Notes under the pieces: generated by a model
The model's input: the letters and a program-made list of their open reading frames with translations, nothing else
Told to the model about the DNA's origin: nothing
The model's database searches: none
Part shown: positions 1 through 7,402 of the stretch, piece by piece
How the letters are laid out: each line of letters starts with the position of its first letter
Numbering within the stretch: position 1 is the first letter of the stretch
Position numbers and translations under genes: made by a program
Source: Pseudomonas mandelii
GTDB lineage: Bacteria > Pseudomonadota > Gammaproteobacteria > Pseudomonadales > Pseudomonadaceae
Direction: 5' to 3'
Length of the DNA: 64,000 nt
Assembly (NCBI RefSeq): GCF_900106065.1
Contig: NZ_LT629796.1
Span: forward strand, 5,494,501 to 5,558,500

Positions 1-494
1 AGGTGCCAGACATCGCCGCACGCCGGGTCGTTGTGCAGCGAGTGCTGGCTGATGCCGATGCGCAAGTCGGCGGCCTTGCTGGCGCGTGGATATAACCGGG
101 CCAATAACACGGTGCCGCGCGAGTCGGTATGAACATCGAAGACTTCCGCCTGGCGCGACACTGCCCCCAAGCCGATACCCTGCGTACCGCCCGTGGAAAA
201 CCCGTCCGTCATGCACGCCTGCAGGTCAAAGCCTTGGGCACGGTCCACTGCGAGTATCTCTATGCCGTTGGCGCTGCTGCCCGGCAGGATGCGCAGGTGC
301 AATTCGCCACGGCCCGCATGCTTGAGCACGTTGCTGGCCAATTCAGTGGCCACCAGCGCCACGCGTCCGGCATCCGTCGCGTCGAAACCGTTGTCTTCGG
401 CGAGCTTCTGCGCCGTGCGCCGGGCATGGCCGATCTGGCTGCTGTCCTCGATCAACAGCACTTGGGTCAGCGACCCCCCGATGTTCATGTCCAT
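1..494 (-). CDS. ATP-binding SpoIIE/RsbX-like phosphatase, partial (C-terminus outside window)
   Basis: The frame opens at ATG 494 (a second ATG lies at 488) and runs off the left edge, so only about 164 N-terminal residues are visible. They hold a GHKL-type ATPase module: an N-box (ATELASN) near residue 48 and a glycine-rich loop (GIGLG). The last visible residues include CGDVW, which matches the start of SpoIIE/PP2C-type phosphatase domains with a metal-binding Asp. The start overlaps the end of the upstream rsbT-like gene, so translation is probably coupled. In stressosome modules the phosphatase resets the phosphorylated RsbR/RsbS proteins, and I infer that role here. The phosphatase core itself cannot be examined. 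Confidence 0.75.
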   Translation of the reverse strand, partial: MDMNIGGSLTQVLLIEDSSQIGHARRTAQKLAEDNGFDATDAGRVALVATELASNVLKHAGRGELHLRILPGSSANGIEILAVDRAQGFDLQACMTDGFSTGGTQGIGLGAVSRQAEVFDVHTDSRGTVLLARLYPRASKAADLRIGISQHSLHNDPACGDVWH

Positions 495-889
495 CGGGTG
501 ATCGTGATGCGAGTGCCCTGTCCGGGTACGGTGTCCAGTTCGAACTCATCCACCAGCCGTTTCGCGCCTGTCAGGCCAAGGCCCAGGCCGCTGCCGGAAG
601 TCCAGCCGTCGGTCATTGCCAGTTTGATGTCCGGGATGCCCGGGCCTTCATCTCGAAACGTCAGGCGCAGGCCGACCCGCGAGTTTTCGTCGAGGATCTG
701 CCAGTCCATGTCGCCTCCGCCGCCATAGACCATGGTGTTGCGCGCCAGCTCGCTGACGGCGGTCACCAGTTTGGTCAGGTCGATCAGGCGCATGCCGCAC
801 TCGGTGGCCAGCTTGCGCGCCGTCTGCCGGGCCAGGACCACGTCCTGCTCGATTTGAATGGGCTGAGTGCCGCTGCTGCGCAGGGTCAT
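485..889 (-). CDS. rsbT: RsbT-like serine/threonine kinase (anti-sigma regulatory factor fold)
   Basis: This 134-residue single-domain protein carries the GHKL/HATPase_c_2 motifs of RsbT and RsbW switch kinases: N-box SELARN, G1 box DEGPGIPD and G2 box GSGLGLGL. In Bacillus RsbT phosphorylates the STAS proteins RsbS and RsbR and, once released, activates a downstream partner. Its order after an RsbR-like and an RsbS-like gene is the classic RST order, which supports RsbT rather than an anti-sigma RsbW. The start overlaps rsbS by 4 bp (ATGA) and its end overlaps the phosphatase gene. What the released kinase activates cannot be read from the window. Confidence 0.85.
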   Translation of the reverse strand: MTLRSSGTQPIQIEQDVVLARQTARKLATECGMRLIDLTKLVTAVSELARNTMVYGGGGDMDWQILDENSRVGLRLTFRDEGPGIPDIKLAMTDGWTSGSGLGLGLTGAKRLVDEFELDTVPGQGTRITITRWT

Positions 890-1248
890 TGCTCGCGTAC
901 TCGTTCCTGGAGCAGTTTCATCCCGCGCTCGACGTTCAGCGCGGTGCTGACGCCGGGCAAGGTCAGCCCGAGCTCTACCAGCGTGATCGCGACCGCAGGC
1001 TGCATGCCGACCAGCACGGTCTGGGCATCCATGATTTTCGACAGGCCGGAGATGGTGCCGATCATTCGACCGATGAACGAGTCGACCATGTCCAGCGCCG
1101 AGATGTCGATCAACACGCCGCGAGCGGAAGTCTTGCTGATGCGTTCAGAGAGATCGTCCTGGAGCATGAGGGCAAGCTGGTCATGCATGTCGACCTGAAT
1201 GGTCACCAGCAGGAAGTCGCCCATCTGCAAAATCGGAATGCGCTCCAT
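886..1248 (-). CDS. rsbS: RsbS-like STAS-domain stressosome scaffold protein
   Basis: This 120-residue protein is a single STAS domain. The segment DISALDMVDSFIGRMIG closely matches RsbS proteins, and Ser57 in VDSF corresponds to the phosphorylated Ser59 of Bacillus RsbS. A threonine near residue 89, after GMQP, lies at the place of the second regulatory site. Family knowledge: RsbS and RsbR build the stressosome core that holds RsbT inactive until stress-driven phosphorylation. The gene begins 4 bp after the rsbR stop and ends in a 4-bp overlap with rsbT, so the three proteins are probably made together. Confidence 0.88.
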   Translation of the reverse strand: MERIPILQMGDFLLVTIQVDMHDQLALMLQDDLSERISKTSARGVLIDISALDMVDSFIGRMIGTISGLSKIMDAQTVLVGMQPAVAITLVELGLTLPGVSTALNVERGMKLLQERVREQ

Positions 1249-1252
1249 CGTC

Positions 1253-2104
1253 TTAAACCGTCTTGCTGACGGTGATTCCCAGACGGGTCAGGGCCAGTTT
1301 CAGGGCATCGGCCAGGTTGGCCTTGGTGACCACGCCTTGCAGGTCCAGCCCCAGGTGAACGATGGTCTGTGCGATCTGCGGACGCACGCCGCTGATGATG
1401 CAATCGGCGCCCATCAGGCGAATTGCAGTCACGGTTTTGAGCAGGTGCTGAGCCACCAGGGTGTCAACGGTCGGCACACCGGTGATGTCGATGATGGCGA
1501 TTTCCGAGCCGGTATCGACGATCCGTTGCAGCAGCGATTCCATCACCACCTGGGTGCGTTGCGAGTCCAGGGTGCCGATCATCGGCAGGGCGAGGACGCC
1601 ATCCCAGAGCTTGACCACCGGGGTGGAGAGTTCCAGCAGTTCTTCCTGCTGACGCTTGATCACTGCTTCGCGGGATTTCTGGAAGGTACGGATGGTGTGC
1701 ATGCCCAGCGCGTCGAGCAGCTCGGACACTTGCCAGAGCTGTTCGGCCAGTACCCCAGGATTTTCTTTGTAGTGAGACTGCAGCAGGGAAAACAGCGGAC
1801 CTTTCAGTGAAAAAATGAAACTGGCGGTCTGGTGCGAATCCTGGCCGAGCAGGGCGCGGCTGTGGGAGAGTTTTTCGAGGAACTGACGAGCCTCATCCCA
1901 ACCCGGCGCGGCGATGTTGGGACCGTTGCCGTTTTCCAGGCCCGCGGTCACCAGTTGAAGAAAATCCGAGGTTTGCTGCTTGAGATCGTGGTCTTTGACA
2001 TTACGATTGGCACCACCGGCTTCCAGGCTCTTGATCCATTCCCCAAGCAAATACGTGTGGTTGTTTTTCATCGCGTCGAGTGTGTTGATCTGCATTGCTG
2101 CCAT
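1253..2104 (-). CDS. rsbR: RsbR-like stressosome sensor (N-terminal sensor domain plus STAS)
   Basis: I place the start at ATG 2104, preceded by AGGAG nine bases upstream, giving 283 residues; a longer frame to 2248 lacks support. Residues 1-150 form a helical, globin-like sensor region without an obvious haem ligand. Residues 160-283 form a STAS domain. Thr208 in DITGVP matches the first regulatory threonine of Bacillus RsbRA, while the second site appears to be Ser239 (ISGVRP). It is the first gene of an RST-phosphatase operon. The signal it senses is unknown, since RsbR N-termini vary between species. Confidence 0.85.
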   Translation of the reverse strand: MAAMQINTLDAMKNNHTYLLGEWIKSLEAGGANRNVKDHDLKQQTSDFLQLVTAGLENGNGPNIAAPGWDEARQFLEKLSHSRALLGQDSHQTASFIFSLKGPLFSLLQSHYKENPGVLAEQLWQVSELLDALGMHTIRTFQKSREAVIKRQQEELLELSTPVVKLWDGVLALPMIGTLDSQRTQVVMESLLQRIVDTGSEIAIIDITGVPTVDTLVAQHLLKTVTAIRLMGADCIISGVRPQIAQTIVHLGLDLQGVVTKANLADALKLALTRLGITVSKTV

Positions 2105-2303
2105 GTCCTTGTGCTCCTGAAAGATGGCGGGCCGATTCCCCAAAAACGATCGACCCGAATCAGTGACATTTGCCGTCTGAAATAGTTGTTCGTCCCGACA
2201 AGAATTTTTCGTCCTGGCCGGCATTTGCCCGGTAACTCTAGTCGGCACTGCCGCAGACGGCGATTTTTTGACCTTGAGCCTGACGTTGCCTGTCCATTGG
2301 ATT

Positions 2304-2330
2304 GAACCCCTGTCCCGGGGTGGCTTCGAA
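2304..2330 (+). promoter_or_regulatory. ECF-sigma-like promoter candidate for the 2386 gene
   Basis: GAACCC and TCGAA are separated by 16 bp, 56 bp before the ATG. This resembles the AlgU/RpoE pattern (GAAC, 16-17 bp, TCtgA). Similar pairs lie before two nearby small genes (3371 and 3738). Confidence 0.35.
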
Positions 2331-2385
2331 CCTTTAAGCCCCCGGCTGTTTGAATCGTGGGCTGGCCGTTACGAGCGAGGTGTGT

Positions 2386-2658
2386 ATGAAAGACGAATCG
2401 ACACAACAACAGGATCAATCGGGGATGCCGGTCGACCGCAATGACCCGGCGATTGACCCGCAGAAGCCGGATGAGGGTGCGCCAGGCGGTCAGCGTCAGA
2501 GCCAATCCTCCGACTCAGAAAGCGCTGACGCAGCGGTGGATCAGAAGAACCGCCATACCGACAATGACAACGAGTTCAGCCCCGGCTTCAAACCGAATCC
2601 CGACCGGCCGAAACCCGGCGATGATACGGATGCCGACATCGATACCGATGGCGGCTAG
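2386..2658 (+). CDS. Small acidic hydrophilic protein, unknown function
   Basis: I choose ATG 2386, which has GCGAGG five bases upstream, over an upstream TTG in the same frame. The 90-residue product has no signal peptide or membrane segment and is rich in Asp, Pro, Gln and Ser. It ends in a very acidic tail (DDTDADIDTDGG) and is probably disordered. I do not recognise a domain. A strong terminator follows 17 bp after the stop, and an ECF-sigma-like promoter candidate lies upstream. The gene is divergent from the stressosome operon. Its composition and promoter resemble those of the small gene at 3807, so the two may belong to one stress regulon. Confidence 0.7.
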   Translation: MKDESTQQQDQSGMPVDRNDPAIDPQKPDEGAPGGQRQSQSSDSESADAAVDQKNRHTDNDNEFSPGFKPNPDRPKPGDDTDADIDTDGG

Positions 2659-2675
2659 CGCCGGCAGTATGCAGA

Positions 2676-2707
2676 AAGGCCGCATCCATCGATGCGGCCT
2701 TCTTTTT
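2676..2707 (+). terminator. Rho-independent terminator
   Basis: A perfect 11-bp stem (AAGGCCGCATC and its complement) with a 4-base loop is followed by TCTTTTT. It serves the 2386 gene and could also stop the convergent DUF4142 transcript, because the left arm begins with A residues. Confidence 0.9.
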
Positions 2708-2712
2708 ACCGG

Positions 2713-3234
2713 TTATTTGCTGGGGTGGGCGGCCTGGAGCTCTTTCGCCATCTCCAGGTGTTTTTCCAGTGCCGGCAGCATTTTTTGCGCGAAACCTTTC
2801 AAATCGGTGGCGCCTTTGACCTTGTCGTCCGTCACTGTGTTGGCCTGTTTTTCGAACAGCTTGATCGTGTCTTCGTGGGCCTTCACTTGGTTATTGGCGT
2901 AGGCCGCGTCGAAGGACTCGTCCCGCATCTCGAGGATTTTTTCCTTGGCCTGTTTGACCAGCGTCGTCTCGTCCGGGACCTCGATGTCATTCTTTTTCGC
3001 CAGGGCCGCCAGTTCATCGTTGGCCTTGGAATGATCGGTGATCATCATGTTGGCGAATTTCTTGATGTCGGCCGACGAGCTTTTTTCCAGCGCCAGTCGG
3101 CTGGTCTCGATTTCCGCAATGCCACCTGCGGCTGCGTTGTCGACAAAGTCATTGGAAGTGGCAGCAAAAGCTGTGCCCATGCTGGTGCTCAAGGCGACGG
3201 CCAGGGCGAGATGGCGCAGGGTGAATCCGTCCAT
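2713..3234 (-). CDS. DUF4142-domain periplasmic protein
   Basis: This 173-residue protein starts at ATG 3234 with GGAGAA just upstream. A signal peptide ends near residue 24 (GTAFA-A). The rest is a helical DUF4142 (ferritin-like) domain: it begins at SNDFVDNAAAGGIAEIETSRLAL and includes the typical KKFANMMITDHSKAN segment. Family members are often stress-induced and exported, but no reaction has been assigned. It converges on the small acidic gene at 2386 and shares the terminator region. The neighbours at 3453 and 3807 also look like small stress proteins. Confidence 0.85.
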   Translation of the reverse strand: MDGFTLRHLALAVALSTSMGTAFAATSNDFVDNAAAGGIAEIETSRLALEKSSSADIKKFANMMITDHSKANDELAALAKKNDIEVPDETTLVKQAKEKILEMRDESFDAAYANNQVKAHEDTIKLFEKQANTVTDDKVKGATDLKGFAQKMLPALEKHLEMAKELQAAHPSK

Positions 3235-3370
3235 TGGTCATTCTCCACACAGGTTCGGGTTAGCGATCGAGGTGATCGTTATTCAATGGAGGCAGGCGCT
3301 GCGCTAAAGGTTTTATCGGGTTTGCGCCAGGACGACGAACGGACACCGCTGGTCTGATAGGCGGTCGACA

Positions 3371-3396
3371 GAACCGGCCAACCGAGGCCATTCTGA
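3371..3396 (+). promoter_or_regulatory. ECF-sigma-like promoter candidate for the 3453 gene
   Basis: GAACCG and TCTGA are separated by 15 bp, ending 57 bp before the ATG. The second element matches the AlgU consensus; the spacing is one base short of usual. Confidence 0.3.
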
Positions 3397-3452
3397 TAGT
3401 TGGCGAACGCAATCGATCGCGTTTGCTGCCGATCAACAAACGGAGGTGTTCC

Positions 3453-3695
3453 ATGCCGGTGCCACACGACCTTTATCAGGACCTGAAACTTTCAAAGGAA
3501 GATATCCAGCAAAAACGCTCCAAGGATCCGTTACTGGATTCACTGATCAACAAGTATTCGCAAGCGGACGCCGAGGTAGTAAAGGCTGAAACCGCAAAAT
3601 CGGATGCGCCCAGCGATGACGCACTGAAGAAGCTCAAGGAGACGCGCGTGCAGGTTAAGCAAAAGATCGTTGACCGGCTCCAATCGCCGTCCTGA
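3453..3695 (+). CDS. Small charged helical protein, unknown function
   Basis: The start is ATG 3453 with GGAGG ten bases upstream; an in-frame ATG at 3423 lacks a ribosome site. The 80-residue product is rich in Lys, Asp, Ala and Ser and is predicted by eye to be mostly helical (LKLSKEDIQQKRSKD, LKKLKETRVQVKQKIVDRL). It has no cysteine, signal peptide or membrane segment, and I recognise no named domain. It sits in a run of small genes with stress-type promoter candidates. Confidence 0.7.
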   Translation: MPVPHDLYQDLKLSKEDIQQKRSKDPLLDSLINKYSQADAEVVKAETAKSDAPSDDALKKLKETRVQVKQKIVDRLQSPS

Positions 3696-3737
3696 CACGC
3701 CTTGTCCACGCACCGACAACCGGTGACTGAAAAATTG

Positions 3738-3765
3738 GAACGGTGACCAAGACCGGCACCTCGAA
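3738..3765 (+). promoter_or_regulatory. ECF-sigma-like promoter candidate for the 3807 gene
   Basis: GAACGG and TCGAA are separated by 17 bp, 41 bp before the ATG. The -10-like TCGAA is identical to that before the 2386 gene. Confidence 0.35.
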
Positions 3766-3806
3766 AGATCAGAGTCCGACCTTTTCGACTCCTTGCGAGG
3801 TGCCTT

Positions 3807-4049
3807 ATGAACGAGCCCAGATTTCCAAGCGAAGAGCAGGGCGGGTACGACCCGATTCCGACTCATCCCGAACCGCTAAGCCCCGGCCGCACGACGGTCA
3901 ATCCCGAAGACGAGCCGGGCATCGACGAATTGCCGAACAACGAAGGCGTGCGCCCGCTGGATGAAGACGACTCCACCGCGATGGACCCTGAGCGGGTGCT
4001 TGAAGAGACGGACAATGCCGTGCGCGATAACGAGATAGATCCCCGCTAG
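3807..4049 (+). CDS. Small acidic proline-rich protein, unknown function
   Basis: The 80-residue product starts at ATG 3807 with GCGAGG upstream. It is dominated by Glu, Asp and Pro (NPEDEPGIDELPNNEG, LDEDD), has no cysteine and no hydrophobic segment, and is probably disordered. I do not recognise a family. The GCGAGGTG leader and the TCGAA -10 candidate also occur before the 2386 gene. A REP-like element follows 21 bp after the stop. Confidence 0.7.
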   Translation: MNEPRFPSEEQGGYDPIPTHPEPLSPGRTTVNPEDEPGIDELPNNEGVRPLDEDDSTAMDPERVLEETDNAVRDNEIDPR

Positions 4050-4070
4050 CCAAAACCACCACATACCCCC

Positions 4071-4143
4071 TGTAGGAGCGAGCCTGCCAGTCAATATCAC
4101 TATTGAATGGCAGACTGCCCGCGCGAGCAGGCCCGCTTCCACA
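4071..4143. repeat. REP-type inverted element
   Basis: The left arm begins TGTAGGAGCGAGCCTGC and the right arm reads GCGAGCAGGCCCGCTTCCACA. This is a degenerate member of the GTAGGAGCG class found throughout the window, lying between convergent genes. Confidence 0.7.
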
Positions 4144-4156
4144 TTTTTGGTGTGCG

Positions 4157-5248
4157 TTATTTCTGGAGCGCGGTGTTCAGGGGCAGGCGCGCCATGTTTT
4201 TTGCCTTCAACGAACCCAGGTACAACCAGTCCCCATACTCGCGTACTGTCGTGATCGGCGAGTAATTACCGGTGCTCGCATCCTGCAGGTTGGCAATCAC
4301 CTTGCCGTCCAGGTCCAGACCCAGCGCAAAGGCGCGCTTTTCCACGGGTTTGGGCAGTACCGTCAATGCCCGAACAATCATTTTGCGCACGAACGGGTGC
4401 TGCGCCGTGGCGTCGAGCAGCGCATTACGCGGTGCGTAGAGCGCCACCCAGAAACGGTCGCGGCCATTGAACGCGAGGTTGTCCGGCAGCCCCGGCAGAT
4501 TGTCGATAAATACATCGTGAGTTCCGGCATTCGGCCCGCTCAACCAGAAGCGGATGATGCGGTAAGCGCCGGTTTCGTTGACCAGCACAAAGCTGTCGTC
4601 CGGGCCCAGTGTCACGCCGTTGGCAAACTCCAGCGTGTCCAGCAACACCGTGGTCTTGCCGGTCTGGAAGTCGTAACGCAACAAACGGCCGTCGCCCCCG
4701 TGCTCGATGATTGCCTCGCCATCCTTGCCGTAGCCCCAGCGGCTTGAAGCGTCGCTGAAATAGGCGTAGTGCCCGGATTTATCGATGGCCACGTCATCGG
4801 TAAACCCGAAAGGCACGCCGCCGGCCGAGGTGGTCAGCGGGATCAACCGGCCCTGGGCATCCAGGGACAGCAAACCCTTCACGCCGTCAGCGATGACCAG
4901 CAACCCGTTAGGGTGCCGCGCCAGGCCCAGAGGCCGGCCGCCGGTATCGGCCAGCACTTTGGTGTCCTTGCCGTCGAGGCTGGTGCGGATCAGCCGGCCG
5001 TCGTGCAGCCCGGTGATGAGCACGTTATCTTCCAGCAGCAGCGCCTCGGGCCCTTCGATGTCCGCCGGGCCGACACGCTCCACCCCTTTGAGCCGCTGAT
5101 TGTCGGCATACACCCCGCTGGTCAGGGAAGGCGCCGGCGGCGGTGTCCAGGCCACCGGCCGAACCTTGGTCGGGAACAACAATAGAAAAGCCCCCAGGAC
5201 AATGATCAGCAGCGACAACAGATGGCGAAACCTGAAGGCGCTTCTCAC
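4157..5248 (-). CDS. SMP-30/gluconolactonase/LRE-family beta-propeller protein
   Basis: The 363-residue protein has one N-terminal membrane segment (residues about 9-26, LLSLLIIVLGAFLLLF) and then a periplasmic six-bladed propeller. Its repeats resemble the strictosidine-synthase/SMP-30 group (NGLLVIADGVKGLL, FGFTDDVAIDKSGHYAYFSDAS, ANGVTLGPDDSFVLVNETG, LPGLPDNLAFNGRDRFWVALY). Members hydrolyse lactones or esters and bind a metal. The start overlaps the upstream fatty acid hydroxylase gene by 4 bp (ATGA), so the two are probably co-translated and may act on the same lipid-like or lactone substrate. The true substrate is unknown. Confidence 0.82.
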   Translation of the reverse strand: MRSAFRFRHLLSLLIIVLGAFLLLFPTKVRPVAWTPPPAPSLTSGVYADNQRLKGVERVGPADIEGPEALLLEDNVLITGLHDGRLIRTSLDGKDTKVLADTGGRPLGLARHPNGLLVIADGVKGLLSLDAQGRLIPLTTSAGGVPFGFTDDVAIDKSGHYAYFSDASSRWGYGKDGEAIIEHGGDGRLLRYDFQTGKTTVLLDTLEFANGVTLGPDDSFVLVNETGAYRIIRFWLSGPNAGTHDVFIDNLPGLPDNLAFNGRDRFWVALYAPRNALLDATAQHPFVRKMIVRALTVLPKPVEKRAFALGLDLDGKVIANLQDASTGNYSPITTVREYGDWLYLGSLKAKNMARLPLNTALQK

Positions 5249-6393
5249 ACGCTGACTCCTGCCGGATTCAGGTTTTTCTGCGCCATGTCACGCAACGCCA
5301 GCATCGATGCTGCGGACTCACGCTCGATACGTCGCTTGAGCAGCAATCGATTAGTGATGCGCATCGCCAGGCCCGAGAATTGATACTCCAGGGTCCGTAC
5401 AAAACGTGTGCCTTGGCCCTGCGCCTCACATTCGTAGGTCACGACCAGCGACAACCCGTGATCACCGCGCGCCCAGGCACTCCAGCGGCGTCCTGGCAGG
5501 TATTCGTTGACTTCCCAACTCAAGTGCCCCGCGCGCCCGCCGGCACTGATGTCCTCCTCGAACCGCAGGCCGGCATGCAGCGGCCCACCCTGGCCCTCGA
5601 CCTTCAGGGACGAAGGATGCCACTCCGGCCAACGGGTGACGGTGCTGGCATAGGCGAGCACGTCAATCGGAGTTCCAGCGATAGCGATCTGGTGCTGCAT
5701 GCGGGTCATGGTCGTACTCGTGAGGGGGGCAGGCACCGGCTCCCAGTACAGGGTGCCGAACAGGTAGTCCATCAGCGGAAAAACGATATTGAAATTGCGT
5801 TCCTGCATCAGCTCGCGGCGGTGATGCAGTTCATGCAGGCGGCGCATCTGGCGGATCCACGGCAGGCGCGTGACCGGGTTGTCCGGCGGTAAATGCTCGC
5901 AGGCATGGAACACCTCGTACATCAGGTACCCGAGGACCAGACAGCCACCAAACAATCCGGCGACGTTGGCATTGACCTGCTTGAACAGCCACCAGGCGGG
6001 CAGGGTGAAGACCACGGTGTGGATCACGATCAGCCAGGCTGGAAACAGAATCACCCGCCAGTCCCGGGCATTATCGTAGGTCATGTGGCCGGGGGCGAAA
6101 AAACTGTGATGGTCGCCGGCATGGCGGGCGTAGAACATCCGCGCGAAGCTCTTTTTGTGATGCCCCAAGTGCCGATGCACCAGGTACACGCCGAAGTTGA
6201 AGAACAACAGCGTCAACGGCACTGTCAGCCATTCCAGCGGCCGGACCTGATGCACAGTGCTCCAGAACCCTCCGATGGCCAGCACGCCGAACAGCAGCAC
6301 AAAGACCCCGTGCAGCCAAGGGTTGTAGCGCGGATGGATGTCAGCGCGATAGCGATCGCGGAATGCCTGGGTGGTTTGCCTCACTGCGTTCAC
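5245..6393 (-). CDS. Fatty acid hydroxylase/sterol desaturase-family enzyme fused to a C-terminal SRPBCC domain
   Basis: Residues 1-220 form a multi-pass membrane di-iron oxygenase. The histidine clusters are HRHLGHH (73-79), HAGDHH (91-96), HACEH (163-167) and HELHH (187-191), with hydrophobic segments near 28-48, 53-72, 113-137 and 145-162. Residues about 232-360 form a soluble SRPBCC (polyketide-cyclase-like) domain that could bind a hydrophobic ligand. The C-terminal half restarts like an independent domain at TRMQHQIAIAG. I infer hydroxylation or desaturation of a lipid held by the SRPBCC domain. The gene overlaps the SMP-30 gene by 4 bp. The fused layout is unusual to me. Confidence 0.8.
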   Translation of the reverse strand: MNAVRQTTQAFRDRYRADIHPRYNPWLHGVFVLLFGVLAIGGFWSTVHQVRPLEWLTVPLTLLFFNFGVYLVHRHLGHHKKSFARMFYARHAGDHHSFFAPGHMTYDNARDWRVILFPAWLIVIHTVVFTLPAWWLFKQVNANVAGLFGGCLVLGYLMYEVFHACEHLPPDNPVTRLPWIRQMRRLHELHHRRELMQERNFNIVFPLMDYLFGTLYWEPVPAPLTSTTMTRMQHQIAIAGTPIDVLAYASTVTRWPEWHPSSLKVEGQGGPLHAGLRFEEDISAGGRAGHLSWEVNEYLPGRRWSAWARGDHGLSLVVTYECEAQGQGTRFVRTLEYQFSGLAMRITNRLLLKRRIERESAASMLALRDMAQKNLNPAGVSV

Positions 6394-6484
6394 CTCTGCT
6401 TATTGTTATCACCAGCAGATTAGCTGATCTGCCCGCGCAAGCTTGAGCAAACCTGGATGACACAAGCGCCATGATCCGGTGTAT

Positions 6485-7348
6485 TCAGGTCAGCGGATTC
6501 CAGCGCTGGGACCAGTCGTCGTCGATCTTGATCACTTCACGCAGTAAATCGAAGGCCCGTTGCAGGGTCGCCGAGTCGCGATCCCGCGAGTAAACCAGGT
6601 AGGTCGGGTAACTGAATTCCGGGGCTTTGGGCACGGGCTCCAGCACGCCGCTTTCGAGGTAGCTCTGCACCACGCGTGTACGGAAGTAGCCGCTGCCGCC
6701 GTTTTCCAGAATGTATTGCAAGGCCAGGGGGCCGAGGTTAAAGCTCAGGGCGGCCTTGGCTTTTTCCGGCAGGGCGGCATCGTGCTGGCGGCGGAAGTCC
6801 GGACCCCAGTCGATATACACATAAGGATCGGGCTGCCCGGCGAGGCGTACCAGGATGAGTTTTTCTTCGAGGATCTGCTCGACTTGCAGGCGCGGCCAAT
6901 ATTCGGGCTGATAAACCAGCGCCGCGTCCAGCACCCCCAGTTCCAGTTGGCGCAGCAGGGTCTCGCCGTCGCGGATTTCCATGCGCAAGGCGTGACTGGG
7001 AATCTTCTCGCGCAGTTCGCCGGCCCAACTGAGCATCAGCGGATTGCACAGACTGACCTCGCCGCCAATGTGCAGCACATCGCGGTAACCGTCGGGCAAC
7101 GGCAAGTCCCGCCGCGCGGCTTCCCAGGTCTCGACCAGTTGATTGGCGTACACCACAAAGGCCTCGCCATTGGGGGTCAGCCGCGCGCCGGCACGGTTGC
7201 GCACGAATAACGTGCTGCCGAGCTGGCTCTCGAGTTTTTGCACGCGCGCCGTGATTGCGGTCTGGGTGACGTGAAGTTTTTCCGCCGCGGCAGCCAGGCT
7301 GCCGTGGCGAACAATTTCCAGAAAGGTGCGAGCGAGATCAATGTCCAT
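6485..7348 (-). CDS. LysR-family transcriptional regulator
   Basis: The 287-residue protein has the LysR N-terminal winged helix-turn-helix (residues about 1-60; GSLAAAAEKLHVTQTAITARVQKLE) and a C-terminal effector-binding domain. It is transcribed in the same direction as the upstream hoxX-like gene, with 54 bp between them, so it is not the usual divergent arrangement. Its targets may be itself or the hoxX-like gene. The ligand is unknown. Confidence 0.88.
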   Translation of the reverse strand: MDIDLARTFLEIVRHGSLAAAAEKLHVTQTAITARVQKLESQLGSTLFVRNRAGARLTPNGEAFVVYANQLVETWEAARRDLPLPDGYRDVLHIGGEVSLCNPLMLSWAGELREKIPSHALRMEIRDGETLLRQLELGVLDAALVYQPEYWPRLQVEQILEEKLILVRLAGQPDPYVYIDWGPDFRRQHDAALPEKAKAALSFNLGPLALQYILENGGSGYFRTRVVQSYLESGVLEPVPKAPEFSYPTYLVYSRDRDSATLQRAFDLLREVIKIDDDWSQRWNPLT

Positions 7349-7402
7349 GGGGCGGCCGGTGCGGGAGGTGCCGGCATTGTAAACGTATCTGCGGGGGCCG
7401 GC

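Noticed and set aside
2105-2248. Longer RsbR start at 2248
   Set aside because: The added 48 residues do not resemble RsbR N-termini, and ATG 2104 has a good AGGAG site.
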